Source of the DNA: Cryomorphaceae bacterium 1068
GTDB taxonomy: Bacteria; Bacteroidota; Bacteroidia; Flavobacteriales_D; Cryomorphaceae
Direction: 5' to 3'
NCBI GenBank assembly: GCA_027214385.1
Contig: JAPVXR010000016.1
Span: 1-64,000, forward strand
Length of the DNA stretch: 64,000 nt
Within the stretch, counting starts at the first letter, position 1, and the number at the start of each line of letters is the position of its first letter. A model generated the notes under the pieces. The model was not told where the DNA came from. It worked only from the letters and a program-made list of their open reading frames with translations, and did not search any database. Position numbers and translations under genes: made by a program. This document shows, one piece after another, positions 25,150 to 34,500 of this stretch.

Positions 25150-26139
25150 ATGAATTACGTCTCCGTCCACCTATACCGCAAAATGCTCGACTGTGCCATT
25201 GCAGAAGGAATTCCCAGAGAGGATTTTAAGGACTTGCCGACACCTATTGATGCCATTGATCAAATTCAAGCGATTCCTGCCGATGAGTTTTTTGCCTTCC
25301 ATGAACTCATGGATCAAAAGCTTGGGCCTGGTTTTTCGGTGAGAGTGGGTCAGCAGATGAAAATTGACGATTACGGAGTATTGGGACTATCCTGGCGCAC
25401 CTGCTCATGGGTAGGTGAGATTTTTGAGCGAAGTAAGCGGTATTTCAATTTGCTCTCAAACACATTTTTCTGGAGGATAGAGGAAATAGGCGGAATATCT
25501 CGAGTACATTTGGATAGAGAACTCTACAGGCCTGGAGAAGGCCTGTCCACAGAGGCGAGCCTTTCAGCAACGGTCGTGGTAATGCAACAGACCTCAGAGA
25601 AAGACATACGACCCGTTGAGGTCTCCTTCAGGCACAAGGCGCCTGCCAATTTGGATAGTCACAATGAGGCATTTCAGTGCAAACTACTCTTTGAAAAGGA
25701 TCAGTATTACATTGCATACAAAACGGAAGACCTGAAGCTGCGAACGGCAAGAGCAGATGAACAAATCAATCATTATCTCCTTCAGCGAATTGATGAGGAG
25801 ACGAATAGCATTACCATCAGTTCAAGTAAAATCATCCCAAAGATTGAAGAGCTTATTCGTCAAGCGCTACCGAGTGGTATTCCGAGCATGGATTTCCTCT
25901 GTGAACACTTGAGCATGAGCAGGCGAACGCTTACCCGTCGCCTCAGTGATAACGGCGTTACCTTTCGCGACTTAATTCGGAATACCCAAGAATCAATCGC
26001 CAAAGAATTACTTGCCAAGCCAGAATTCAATATCGGTTATATCGCTTTCGAAACTGGATTCTCTGAGCAAAGTGCTTTCAACCGTGCGTTCAAACGCTGG
26101 ACTGGAAAATCACCGCTAGAATTCCGAAAAAGTAGCTAA
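25150..26139 (+). CDS. AraC-family regulator with arabinose-binding-type sensor domain
   Basis: The 329-aa protein has an N-terminal sensor of the arabinose-binding-regulator type (residues ~15-200, FKDLPTPIDAIDQIQAIPADEFFAFHELMDQKLG, GVLGLSWRTC) and a C-terminal AraC HTH domain (SMDFLCEHLSMSRRTLTRRL; NIGYIAFETGFSEQSAFNRAFKRWTGKSPLEF). The frame's first codon is TTG 25147; ATG 25150 is the likely start. It lies immediately before and in line with the cytochrome/DUF1772/AhpD operon. Direct repeats between them (26149-26205) are plausible binding sites, so it is probably the local activator. Confidence 0.92.
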   Translation: MNYVSVHLYRKMLDCAIAEGIPREDFKDLPTPIDAIDQIQAIPADEFFAFHELMDQKLGPGFSVRVGQQMKIDDYGVLGLSWRTCSWVGEIFERSKRYFNLLSNTFFWRIEEIGGISRVHLDRELYRPGEGLSTEASLSATVVVMQQTSEKDIRPVEVSFRHKAPANLDSHNEAFQCKLLFEKDQYYIAYKTEDLKLRTARADEQINHYLLQRIDEETNSITISSSKIIPKIEELIRQALPSGIPSMDFLCEHLSMSRRTLTRRLSDNGVTFRDLIRNTQESIAKELLAKPEFNIGYIAFETGFSEQSAFNRAFKRWTGKSPLEFRKSS

Positions 26140-26148
26140 ATAGACCGT

Positions 26149-26205
26149 TTTGGCCCAAAGTGTCAAAGAGTTGGCATCTTCGGTCAAGTTTGGCCACTTC
26201 TCAAA
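26149..26205 (+). promoter_or_regulatory. Two direct repeats, probable AraC-type binding sites
   Basis: TTTGGCC...TCAAA occurs at 26149-26167 and 26189-26205, 40 bases apart (four helical turns), with a partial third copy (GTTGGC, 26169) between. A -7-like GACTTTTGC follows at 26209-26217. This is the architecture of an AraC-activated promoter driving the five-gene operon from 26242. Confidence 0.5.
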
Positions 26206-26241
26206 CGTGACTTTTGCTTCGTAATCAAAAAACGAAGTGAA

Positions 26242-26583
26242 ATGTACAAGTCCCTTACCGTTCTACTCTTGATTGTTTCCTTGATGACCATCACTTGGAT
26301 GGTGTCCATTAGTAGTTCGGCAGCAGTTTCGAAAACATCAGTGCCGTATTCTGACCCACTTAAGAACCGTGCATACAACATCTTGGACAGCAAGTGCAAC
26401 GTTTGCCATCGCAAGCAGAATCCTTTTATGGTCTTCAACCTGAAAAACATGGACAAACGCGCCAAGAAGATTAACAAAAATGTCTTTGAGCTTCAGCGCA
26501 TGCCTAAAGGTGATGAGATCAAACTCACTGCCGAAGAAAGGGAAACCCTCAAAAATTGGATTCAATCCTTAAATCTTAAATAA
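26242..26583 (+). CDS. Small exported c-type cytochrome
   Basis: The 113-aa product has an N-terminal membrane or signal segment (1-24), one heme-attachment motif CNVCH (C52, C55, H56), and a probable distal ligand M87 in LQRMPKG. It is a mono-heme electron carrier, anchored or free in the periplasm. First gene of an operon; its partner DUF1772 protein starts 2 bases after its stop codon. An electron-transfer role for the operon's other enzymes is inferred from context. Confidence 0.88.
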   Translation: MYKSLTVLLLIVSLMTITWMVSISSSAAVSKTSVPYSDPLKNRAYNILDSKCNVCHRKQNPFMVFNLKNMDKRAKKINKNVFELQRMPKGDEIKLTAEERETLKNWIQSLNLK

Positions 26584-26585
26584 TC

Positions 26586-27086
26586 ATGGAAATCTCAATC
26601 AAATCATTCGTCCTATTCGGAGCTGTTGTGCTCACGGGACTATCGGCAGGCTTCTTTTATGCCTGGCAGGTATCCGTCATCCAAGGAACCCTTTTGGTAA
26701 AAGACTCGGTTTATCTCGAAACCATGCAATCAATCAACAGAGCCATCCTCAATCCTTGGTTCTTCGCGGTCTTTTTCGGTAGCCTCATCTTCTTGAGCAT
26801 CGGAAGCATTTATCAGTTCAACACCAATAAGTGGGTGTTTGGATTGATCTTGTCTGCTTCAATACTCTACTTGATCGGTACTTTCGGAATAACCGCGGCT
26901 GGCAATGTGCCTTTGAACGACGAGTTGGATGCACTCAATCTTTCTGAAATCACATCAAACAAGATGGCGGAATTCAGATCCTACTACGAAACGAAATGGA
27001 ACCGCCTTCACCTGCAGCGAACGGTATTCTCGGTTCTGTCTTTCGTTCTCGCAGTCCTTGCTCTTTTTATAGAATTCAAAAAGTAA
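26586..27086 (+). CDS. DUF1772 family membrane protein
   Basis: The 166-aa protein has four hydrophobic segments and the family's conserved features: F-Y-A-W in the first helix region (GFFYAWQVSVI), an N-x-P-L-N-D-E-L-D loop (NVPLNDELDAL), and KWNRLHLQRT before the last helix. DUF1772 includes proteins related to anthrone oxygenase; no enzyme activity is established for most bacterial members. Second gene of the operon, 2 bases after the cytochrome gene. Confidence 0.88.
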   Translation: MEISIKSFVLFGAVVLTGLSAGFFYAWQVSVIQGTLLVKDSVYLETMQSINRAILNPWFFAVFFGSLIFLSIGSIYQFNTNKWVFGLILSASILYLIGTFGITAAGNVPLNDELDALNLSEITSNKMAEFRSYYETKWNRLHLQRTVFSVLSFVLAVLALFIEFKK

Positions 27087-27112
27087 AATCAATAATCTAT
27101 AAACAAATAATT

Positions 27113-27715
27113 ATGGCATTTTTCAGCTACCTGGATGAAAATTCAGACATCACAGACATCACATTTAACGACCGAAAAAGACTAGGTCCTCTAGACAAAG
27201 CTTCCGAAGAAATCATGCGAGGGTCTTCAGAATTTACAGAACCTGAGAGGGAAGTAATGGCCGCATATGTTTCAGGACTTAACGCTTGCTCGTTTTGCCT
27301 CGGCTCTCACACAGCTGTCGCGGCGCAGTTTGGTGTGGAAGACGGAGTAATTGAAGCGCTGATTGAAGACATTGAGACAGCACCTATTCCACGAAAGCTC
27401 AAACCCATCTTTCATTATCTGAGAAAACTAACCCTCGAACCTGCTAAAATTTGGGAAGGCGATGTAGATCTGGTAAAGGATGCAGGCTGGAGCGAAGAGG
27501 CCTTGCATCAAGCCATCTTAATTGGTTGTCTATTCAATTTTTACAACCGCCTTCTAGATGGGCATGGAGTAAAGGGTAACAAGAACATCTACCAATTTGC
27601 GGGTAAGCACCTACATAAGAATGGCTATTCCGTGCCTTGGTTTATTGGCTCCATCAAAGGTTTTGTGAAAAGAAGCAAGATGAAAAAGCTCGAAGAGCTA
27701 GAAATGGAATCATAA
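27113..27715 (+). CDS. AhpD-like carboxymuconolactone decarboxylase family protein
   Basis: The 200-aa protein has the CxxC-x3-H motif ACSFCLGSHT (C59, C62, H66) in the family's helical bundle, a disulfide-relay peroxidase-type site. The frame is open upstream to 26996 but overlaps the DUF1772 gene; ATG 27113, preceded by an A-rich leader, gives the family-typical start. It is third in the operon and the second AhpD-like protein of this window, distantly similar to the one at 18534. Confidence 0.9.
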   Translation: MAFFSYLDENSDITDITFNDRKRLGPLDKASEEIMRGSSEFTEPEREVMAAYVSGLNACSFCLGSHTAVAAQFGVEDGVIEALIEDIETAPIPRKLKPIFHYLRKLTLEPAKIWEGDVDLVKDAGWSEEALHQAILIGCLFNFYNRLLDGHGVKGNKNIYQFAGKHLHKNGYSVPWFIGSIKGFVKRSKMKKLEELEMES

Positions 27716-27749
27716 TCACATCGAGTCATTAAAACGAAGAAAAATCAAT

Positions 27750-28163
27750 ATAAAAAAGGTCATAGGAATCGGTACTGTCATCTGGATAATCGGAGTTAGT
27801 CTATTCACCCTTTCCTTCTACATTCCTGTCTTGGAAGATCCTGAACAGCAAGCAAACGCTGTGCTATTTATCTCTGTGCCTTTATTGGTATGGTTCGGGG
27901 GCAAGCATTACTTCAAAACTGGATTAAACACTCAAGGATATCTTGTAGGTCTCGGTTTTTTCTTGACATCGATGACTTTAGATGCCTTGATCACAGTCCC
28001 TGTCCTCATCATTCCAAGCGGAGGGTCTTATTATCAGTTTTTTGCTGATATCGGATTCTGGCTTATCGGACTTGAGTTTCTGATTGTCACTATGCTTTGC
28101 AAGAGAGTTCAAGTAATATCAAAGAATAATACTAACACAAATTATAAAACACAAACATCATGA
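27750..28163 (+). CDS. DUF5367 family membrane protein with non-canonical ATA start
   Basis: About 137 aa with four membrane segments, ending in polar NNTNTNYKTQTS. The family's N-terminal helix (KKVIGIGTVIWIIGVSLFTL) is intact in frame from 27753, but no ATG, GTG or TTG precedes it: the codon where the start is expected is ATA (27750-27752). The first standard codon is TTG at 27831, which would delete the first helix. The gene is therefore either expressed from ATA, expressed truncated, or damaged by a single G-to-A change or a base-call error. It overlaps the next gene by ATGA at 28160-28163. The rest shows SMTLDALITVPV and GGSYYQFFADIGFWLIG, typical of the family, of unknown function. Confidence 0.72.
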   Translation: MKKVIGIGTVIWIIGVSLFTLSFYIPVLEDPEQQANAVLFISVPLLVWFGGKHYFKTGLNTQGYLVGLGFFLTSMTLDALITVPVLIIPSGGSYYQFFADIGFWLIGLEFLIVTMLCKRVQVISKNNTNTNYKTQTS

Positions 28164-29002
28164 AAAATAACATCGCAGTAATCGGAGGAAACGGAAAAAC
28201 AGGACGCCGTGTGGTGCAAAATCTCGAAAACCTGAATCAAAATGTATTCGTTCCATCCAGAAAGGGAAGTATCAAGTTTGATTGGGAAGATCGTTCTACT
28301 TATGCAACTGCTCTGGCAGGAATGGACCGAGCTTACATCGTGTATTATCCCGATTTGGCCGTTCCCGGAGCGAAAGAAGACATCAAAGCATTTACAGACG
28401 CCGCTCTTGAAGCTGGTTTGGAAAAGGTAGTTCTCCTATCGGGAAAAGGGGAGATCGAAGCAGAGCGTTGCGAAGAAATTGTCGCTCAATCAGGATTGAA
28501 TTACACGTTGGTTCGCGCTTCTTGGTTTAACCAAAATTTCACGGAGAGCTTTTTGCTCGATCCCTTGTTGGCAGGACATGTTGCCTTGCCCATGCCAGAA
28601 GCGGAAATTCCCTTTGTAGATGCTCAAGACATTGCGGATGTAGTGACTAAAGTACTTCTGGATGATTCTTACAACGGAAAGAGGTTTGAGGTTACAGGCC
28701 CTCGAAAGCTACGCTTCAGAGAGGTAGTGGAAGAAATAGCCAAGGCAACGGGGAGAGTAATTAATTACGAACCGATCTCAAAAGAAGCATACAAGGAAGG
28801 AATGAAGAACGCAGGTTTGCCTGATGGCTTTGTTTGGCTTTTCGGGTACCTATTTCAAGAAGTACTTGGAAATGCAGAGAACCAAACGATTTCTGCTGAC
28901 ATCGAGAGTGTGCTTGGCAGAGAAGCCCGTGACTTCAGAGATTTTGCCGAAGAGATGGCTCAGTCAGGAATTTGGAATCAAGAAGTAGCTCAATCGATGT
29001 GA
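28160..29002 (+). CDS. NmrA-like NAD(P)-binding protein (ergot-alkaloid-type SDR)
   Basis: The 280-aa protein begins IAVIGGNGKTGRRVV (about residues 5-19), a glycine-rich Rossmann motif, and has VLLSGKGEIEAERCEE and YTLVRASWFNQNF, as in NmrA-like reductases and redox sensors. It lacks a classical YxxxK. Last gene of the operon; its ATG overlaps the upstream stop codon (ATGA), implying coupled translation. A terminator follows. Confidence 0.9.
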   Translation: MKNNIAVIGGNGKTGRRVVQNLENLNQNVFVPSRKGSIKFDWEDRSTYATALAGMDRAYIVYYPDLAVPGAKEDIKAFTDAALEAGLEKVVLLSGKGEIEAERCEEIVAQSGLNYTLVRASWFNQNFTESFLLDPLLAGHVALPMPEAEIPFVDAQDIADVVTKVLLDDSYNGKRFEVTGPRKLRFREVVEEIAKATGRVINYEPISKEAYKEGMKNAGLPDGFVWLFGYLFQEVLGNAENQTISADIESVLGREARDFRDFAEEMAQSGIWNQEVAQSM

Positions 29003-29024
29003 CTTCTTCACCATGTAGTTGATC

Positions 29025-29054
29025 AAAAGGCCAATCAGTGAGATTGGCCTTTTT
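29025..29054 (+). terminator. Rho-independent terminator of the cytochrome/SDR operon
   Basis: A 12-bp stem (29025-29036 with 29042-29053) with a 5-base loop ends in a run of T. Confidence 0.85.
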
Positions 29055-29074
29055 ATTTTCTCAGGGAGAATAGA

Positions 29075-29164
29075 AGGAGGGAATAATTGCCAACCCTTCG
29101 GGAATTCATGCCGAGTCTTCGCCACTATTCTTGCCGCACCTTTGACCTGTCAACAAACAAAAAA
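29075..29164 (+). promoter_or_regulatory. 90-bp shared promoter element, copy B
   Basis: Ungapped match to 18426-18515. The upstream block (29079-29107) and the core CTTGCCGCACCTTTGACC (29130-29147) are nearly identical, while the ~20 bases between diverge. It precedes the cupredoxin-like gene. Confidence 0.7.
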
Positions 29165-29185
29165 CACATTTAAAAAAAAGACAAC

Positions 29186-29554
29186 ATGAAAAAGTACATC
29201 ACATTTACACTCGCATTTGTCGCACTGATTTTCACCTCTCAAGCATTTGCCCAAAAGGCAGAAACGGTAAAGCTAACCCAAGTAGAAGGTGCCTTTGAAG
29301 AAACGGAACTTATGCTGGAAGCAGGCACTTACGTTTTTGAAGTCGCCAATGATGGGGTAGATCACGAAGTAGGTTTCGTTATCGTACCGAAAGGAAAAAC
29401 AGAAATGAGCGATCACATTAAGGAGGCGTATGTTCAAAAGATGATTGCCGATGGACAGACTTCTACTTCAAAAGAAGTAACCCTCGCAGCAGGAGAGTAC
29501 GAATACTTTTGCCCAATGAACCCAACGCCGCACTACACCTTAGTAGTAAAGTGA
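29186..29554 (+). CDS. Secreted cupredoxin-like protein
   Basis: The 122-aa product has a signal peptide ending AFAQ (~23) and a plastocyanin-like beta-sandwich pattern: VDHEVGFVI with a possible copper ligand H60, and YFCPMNPTPHYTLVV with C109, M111 and H115. The spacing is C-x5-H, longer than the classical C-x2-H loop, so copper binding is likely but not certain. It is transcribed from the shared 90-bp promoter element and ends in a terminator. Possibly a periplasmic electron carrier in the same response as the AhpD-like protein at 18534. Confidence 0.8.
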   Translation: MKKYITFTLAFVALIFTSQAFAQKAETVKLTQVEGAFEETELMLEAGTYVFEVANDGVDHEVGFVIVPKGKTEMSDHIKEAYVQKMIADGQTSTSKEVTLAAGEYEYFCPMNPTPHYTLVVK

Positions 29555-29589
29555 GAATAGAAATGATTGGTCAAGTAAATTTAATACTG

Positions 29590-29624
29590 AAGGCTCTTCT
29601 GTAAACTCAGGAGGGCTTTTTTTT
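29590..29624 (+). terminator. Rho-independent terminator after the cupredoxin-like gene
   Basis: A stem with arms around GGCTCTTCTG and CAGGAGGGC (two G-T pairs) and a 5-base loop is followed by eight T. Confidence 0.75.
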
Positions 29625-29659
29625 ATCCGTCTATTCTGAGGCAGGATGCATTCGTTCAA

Positions 29660-30613
29660 TTATTTTTTCAGGTACTTACGCACTTTTTCAATACCCGACC
29701 CTTTCCATCTTTTTACCACATTTCCCTGCGGGTCGATGAGCAGATAGGTGGGGTAGACGTCTACCTCAAATTTCTTGAATACTGCTCGGCTATCATCGCG
29801 AAGGCTTGTCCAGGTGATCTTGTCTTTTTGTGTTTTCCCGATAGTCAGCCATGCCTCCAATTTCGGGTCATCCCAAATCGAAAGAATCTCCAATTCACTT
29901 TCAAAATCGCTTTGAAGTCGAACCAGTTGATCGATGTCTACCAAGCAAGGACGGCAGCCGCTCGACGAAAAATCGATTAGCAGATACTTGTTTTCGGGTC
30001 TTTTGTATTCCATCTTTTCACCCTTTTTATCAGAAGCCGTGAGGGATTGAAAGGTGCCGTTTTCCGGGTCGAAACCGACTTTCTCCAATTCCGTGAGATA
30101 GAGTTGAATTTCTTCTGCTGCCCAAAAGCTTTGGTCCTCTGAAGCCAAGCGATTGAGCACTTCTTGAAGATCTTCCGTTTTTTGGAATTTGATGGAATTC
30201 CTTAAATACACCAGCAATTGAGGCGAAGGATTAGCTAGATTTTCCCCCTTGAAAAAGCCTTTCCATTCTTCTTCAGGGCTTGTCGAGAGTATACGGCCTG
30301 ATGTGGCAGGCGAAACGGTGAATCTATTTTCTTCAACCGAACCTTCAATGGTGAGAGATTCCCCTGTAAGCCAAATGGTCTTCAGTGTCGTGATCTTGCC
30401 CTTGTTGATGGAGTTTATTTCAATGATTGTCGGAAGGTTTTCAACTTCCAAAAGCAATGTACCATTTTCAGGCACTTGGTGCGAAAGACCTCCTTCGCTC
30501 AAGAAAATCGGCAATGCTCCGCTGAGGCTAGTTGCGTCGATGGATACTTCTACACTCAGGAGATTAGTGGTAACACAGAGGAGGGATAAAAGAGTCAAGG
30601 ACTTCAGAGACAT
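29660..30613 (-). CDS. Exported TlpA/thioredoxin-like protein
   Basis: The 317-aa product has a signal peptide (~1-20), an N-terminal ~180-residue domain with beta-rich character (DUF4369-like position in such proteins), and a C-terminal thioredoxin fold with the redox motif SGCRPC (C220, C223) followed by YPTYLLIDPQGNVVKRW, including the cis-Pro region. Probably a periplasmic thiol-disulfide oxidoreductase. Transcribed alone, divergent from the LAS-type peptidase gene 53 bases away. Confidence 0.88.
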   Translation of the reverse strand: MSLKSLTLLSLLCVTTNLLSVEVSIDATSLSGALPIFLSEGGLSHQVPENGTLLLEVENLPTIIEINSINKGKITTLKTIWLTGESLTIEGSVEENRFTVSPATSGRILSTSPEEEWKGFFKGENLANPSPQLLVYLRNSIKFQKTEDLQEVLNRLASEDQSFWAAEEIQLYLTELEKVGFDPENGTFQSLTASDKKGEKMEYKRPENKYLLIDFSSSGCRPCLVDIDQLVRLQSDFESELEILSIWDDPKLEAWLTIGKTQKDKITWTSLRDDSRAVFKKFEVDVYPTYLLIDPQGNVVKRWKGSGIEKVRKYLKK

Positions 30614-30666
30614 TATTTCTGTTTTTACAAGTTCACAAAAGCTAAGATAGCTCAGAATATTTACGC

Positions 30667-31512
30667 ATGGTCATCCTGAATGTCATACAACTTGAAATGA
30701 ATCTGATTCTCTTCCGTTTTAAGATCATTACCTTCTCTTTGATGATATTTGTTCACATTCTAATGGCTCTTCTGTTGACGGTGATCACTCAAATCGGAGG
30801 ATTGCTGTATCTGATGATTGTCTTGGTATTTCGAAAGACAAAATGGGGGAAACGTCTTTTGGTTTTTATTGGACTTTATGCCCTCGCCACTTTTGTCATT
30901 GTACCCATTCTTGCGCCACATTTCGGGCGCGAAAAGGTCAAGGTCGAGGTGGTAAATGCAGGATATATTTTGGCCAATCGAAATTACGTCACTGCCGAAA
31001 TGAACAAGACCCTCGAGTCAATTGAGCAAAACCTCAAATCGCAATACCCTGAATTGAAACTCGTAGTGCTCGACGCTAACTTCCCCTTCCTGGATGGCTT
31101 TCCGCTATTGCCTCACTTGAGTCATGACGATGGAAAGAAAGTCGATTTGGCATTCGTTTATGAAGAGCCTAATGGCCAATTGACCAATCAGAAAGTATCC
31201 CGATCGGGATATGGAGTTTTCGTATCCCCTGAAGAAGGCGAGCTGAATCAAGCTGATCTCTGCACTAGAAAGGGCTCGTGGCAATATGGGATAACCGAGT
31301 ACTTCAGCTTTGGGGAAATCCATTCGAATTTGATTTTTTCAGAAGTTGCCAATCGAAAACTCTTGGAGGCGATCATAGCTGAGGACAGAATCGGGAAGGT
31401 TTTTGTGGAGCCTCATTTGAAAGAACGACTAGGGGTAGTCAGCGATAAAATCCGTTTTCAAGGATGCCATTCCGTAAGGCACGATGATCATTTTCACATT
31501 GAGTTAAGGTGA
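30667..31512 (+). CDS. Membrane-anchored LAS-type zinc peptidase homologue
   Basis: The 281-aa protein has two to three hydrophobic segments in residues ~10-85 and a periplasmic domain with the LAS (lysostaphin / D-Ala-D-Ala peptidase) zinc motif: SHDDGKKVD (H153-x6-D160) and DDHFHIEL (H275-x-H277). This is the pattern of M15/M74-type peptidases that cut peptidoglycan peptides. Most such enzymes lack a multi-helix anchor, so this is an unusual form. A second ATG at 30697 (MNLILFRF) is an alternative start. Role in cell-wall remodelling is inferred. Confidence 0.75.
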   Translation: MVILNVIQLEMNLILFRFKIITFSLMIFVHILMALLLTVITQIGGLLYLMIVLVFRKTKWGKRLLVFIGLYALATFVIVPILAPHFGREKVKVEVVNAGYILANRNYVTAEMNKTLESIEQNLKSQYPELKLVVLDANFPFLDGFPLLPHLSHDDGKKVDLAFVYEEPNGQLTNQKVSRSGYGVFVSPEEGELNQADLCTRKGSWQYGITEYFSFGEIHSNLIFSEVANRKLLEAIIAEDRIGKVFVEPHLKERLGVVSDKIRFQGCHSVRHDDHFHIELR

Positions 31513-31565
31513 AATTAACCAGTCGATAGGTCTTGAAGCTCTTCGATTATTAAACTCATCCAGGC

Positions 31566-34500
31566 TCACTCATTATAGTACTCCTCAAAATCTTCAATAA
31601 TGAGATTCTTGGATTTTTCAGGGTCACTATCATCTGCCTCACCAATGTAGAGTGTGCTATAAATCAGCCTGTCATTCTTTCCCAATACACAAGAAGCAAG
31701 TTCCTTTGATTCACTGTATTGAGAAGTATAAGCCAGATGATAGATTTCTAATTCCTGATCTTTGTATGTGTAGTTGAAGTTTTGAATTGATTCGACTTCA
31801 CAGCTGCCGTATTCTTCGTAGTAGAAATCATTTTTAATATGTAGTCTACAGAATTCTTCCTTCGGAATAAGAGAGTAAAACCTTTTGGGTCCTAACAAAT
31901 CCAGTACTTCGAGAAGTATGGATAATTTATCTTCATCTGACTTCAAATTGGATAATTCGCTTGCTTTAGGGTCAGCTCCCATTCCTATTTCGATTAGGTA
32001 AGCCAATACCTCCGCTTGTTCATTCTTCGTTTTGTTCAAAGATTTAACAATGCCGCTCATGTCCTTAAATGAAACACCGGCATATGAGGCCAACTCTACC
32101 AAACTAACGTAAGTATAGACGGGGATATAATAGTCCGCTTTTGGGTTGATCGTATCAAGCATCTGCCTTAAAGCACTTGTGAAAACACCTCCGTATGGTG
32201 CCAGTAAGCTTTGATCTTCGTGATTCTTTTCAAAATAGGATTCCAAAATACTGACAGAATATGAGTCGTCTTTGCTCGTTTCGATCAGTTCAATGAGAGC
32301 CGCATAATCAGTTTTTACCAGTTCCTTTTTAGTGTAAAAACCTGCGAAGTCATTGTACGTGTATTTACCTTTTTTCTTTTTGAATAGCTCGCTAAACAGG
32401 TTCAAAGATTCTTCCGATTCAATTTCTGAAAATGCTCCAAGTACGTAAGACTCGAGTTTAACGTTCTTCTCGAAAATTTCTTTCAGAGGAGCTAGACTAG
32501 TGTCTGATGTATGATCGTATAAATTGGTCAAGAGGCCTAGATAACTCCACTCATTATCAAAGAGTGTCGGAGTTGAGTCACGCAAACTTTTAAGAATATC
32601 CTTTGCTCTTTCTTCTGAAAAGTGATAATCAGTAGACGATGAAAGCGCAGATTCATAAGTAGCAGTATCTGCAGAGTAGAGCCTCGATTTGATCAGGTCT
32701 TCTTTAGTGCTGAAAATATCAAACGAGCTCTCTGGATTTTCTTTTATAATTTTGAATGAAGTAAAAACAGAATCAGTGTAGTGAATGTCTATGTCCTTTG
32801 CTGTATTGTAGCTGATCTCGAAGAGCATATTATTCTTCCAAGTCAGGTACACGTGTGAGGTGAGATTACCGTTTTTTTCTTCGTAAGCGTAGGTGTATCC
32901 ATCTCTGTATTTTTCCAGCGGAGATATCAGATTTGAATATGCCGTGTCTATGAAAAACTCTTGAATTAAGGAGTCTTCGTTTTCAAAGTATGCAAGGTCA
33001 TTGAACGTATAAACAATAATATCTGCAGATACTCCCGACTCTACGTCCAGTATGCTTTGATATATAGATGAATCGACACAACTGTAGTATGCGTAGAACT
33101 CATTGAACTCACTTATGTCGCCGGAACCTAAGATTTCGTAGTATTCATTAGTCAGTAATACCATTTCAGGTTTTTTCCAAGGAGTTACTTCCCAGTTCTT
33201 TAAAAAACTCTTCTGGTTCTCGTCGAGTTCGCCTGTTGTTTGAAGTACGATATTGTTCATCAAGCTCCCTCTAACAAAACTTACCACATGTATGCTACCT
33301 GTATCTGCAATATTGAGTACTTCATAAAGGTACATTTGATCGTTGTTTTGCAGTGTATCTTTCGAAATTGATACTCCACCTGTTGCTTCTAGAAGAATGT
33401 CTAGCATGTTGCTGTGAGTGAAGTCCATAGTTTGCGGTTGATATCCAACCGGATAATAATATTGATTTACGGATATTGAGTAATTATCCACACGGTCAAC
33501 TGCTGTAATTACAGAGTTGCGCATATATTCAAATGAACCTTGCTCTAAAGGAATCGGATAGTTCAACATCTCAACTCTTGGATTGGGAAGTTGAATCTTC
33601 AGTTTCAGTTGTTCAATCTCACTCATTTCTTTGTTCCAAGAAAGTGTGGAAAGTTGATCGATGGGAAAAAATCTTATGCTCTGTAAGAAATCTGACTTCT
33701 TTGCTTTGAAGTCTTCACTGGAATTGACCATTTCCATAAAAATGTAAGCAAAACCATTCGTGGTGAACAGCCACATAATAGCGTCAAAACCTGCCGGTGA
33801 AGACAAGTCTATTTGTCTTCCTTTCACGTTTTGGTGTTCGATATCCTGAATTTCCTTTATTTCAAACTTATTCTGTGCTCTGTAGTTATCAACGATTAAG
33901 TCAAGCTGTTTTTCGGGAGAAGAGAAAATATCTCCTTGTTCCATGACCATGGCAAACTGTCCCATCCCTGTTTGTCTATCCTGCCATAAATCCATCTTCA
34001 TATTGCTGTTGGGGATTTCAATTTCCTCAGTAGATCCTTTCATTTTTGCTGTAAATCCTTGAAGTAATCGCTCAATTTTTCCGGCAGGGAGTTTCTCGTA
34101 CTTCTTCATGAGCCTTTTGCCTTCTCCCGTAAAATCTGCTCTGACTACTTCTACCGTGTAGCCCTTTTCACGCAACATTTCGATCAATCCATACTCTCCG
34201 GGGAGGTGACTTGCGCCAACAGCGCAGAATACGCTGCCTTTTTTCATAAGAGAGTCAAGTCCTTGCGCCATTTTAGTGTTTCTGTCTTTCATGGCAAAAG
34301 TGCTCATGGCTCTTGAATTCTCTTCCATATTGAACTCGGGTAGTTTTCCGTCACGGTAATTCTCTATTCGCAGATTAGCTTTGGAAATGAAGCTATTGTC
34401 TTGCATCTTGTCATACGTTTCAAAAATGGAGTCCATATTGGTTAAAAGCCTCATTTTAAAGAATTCCTTCTCAAAGGAATTCGAAAATTCTTGTCCGGAT

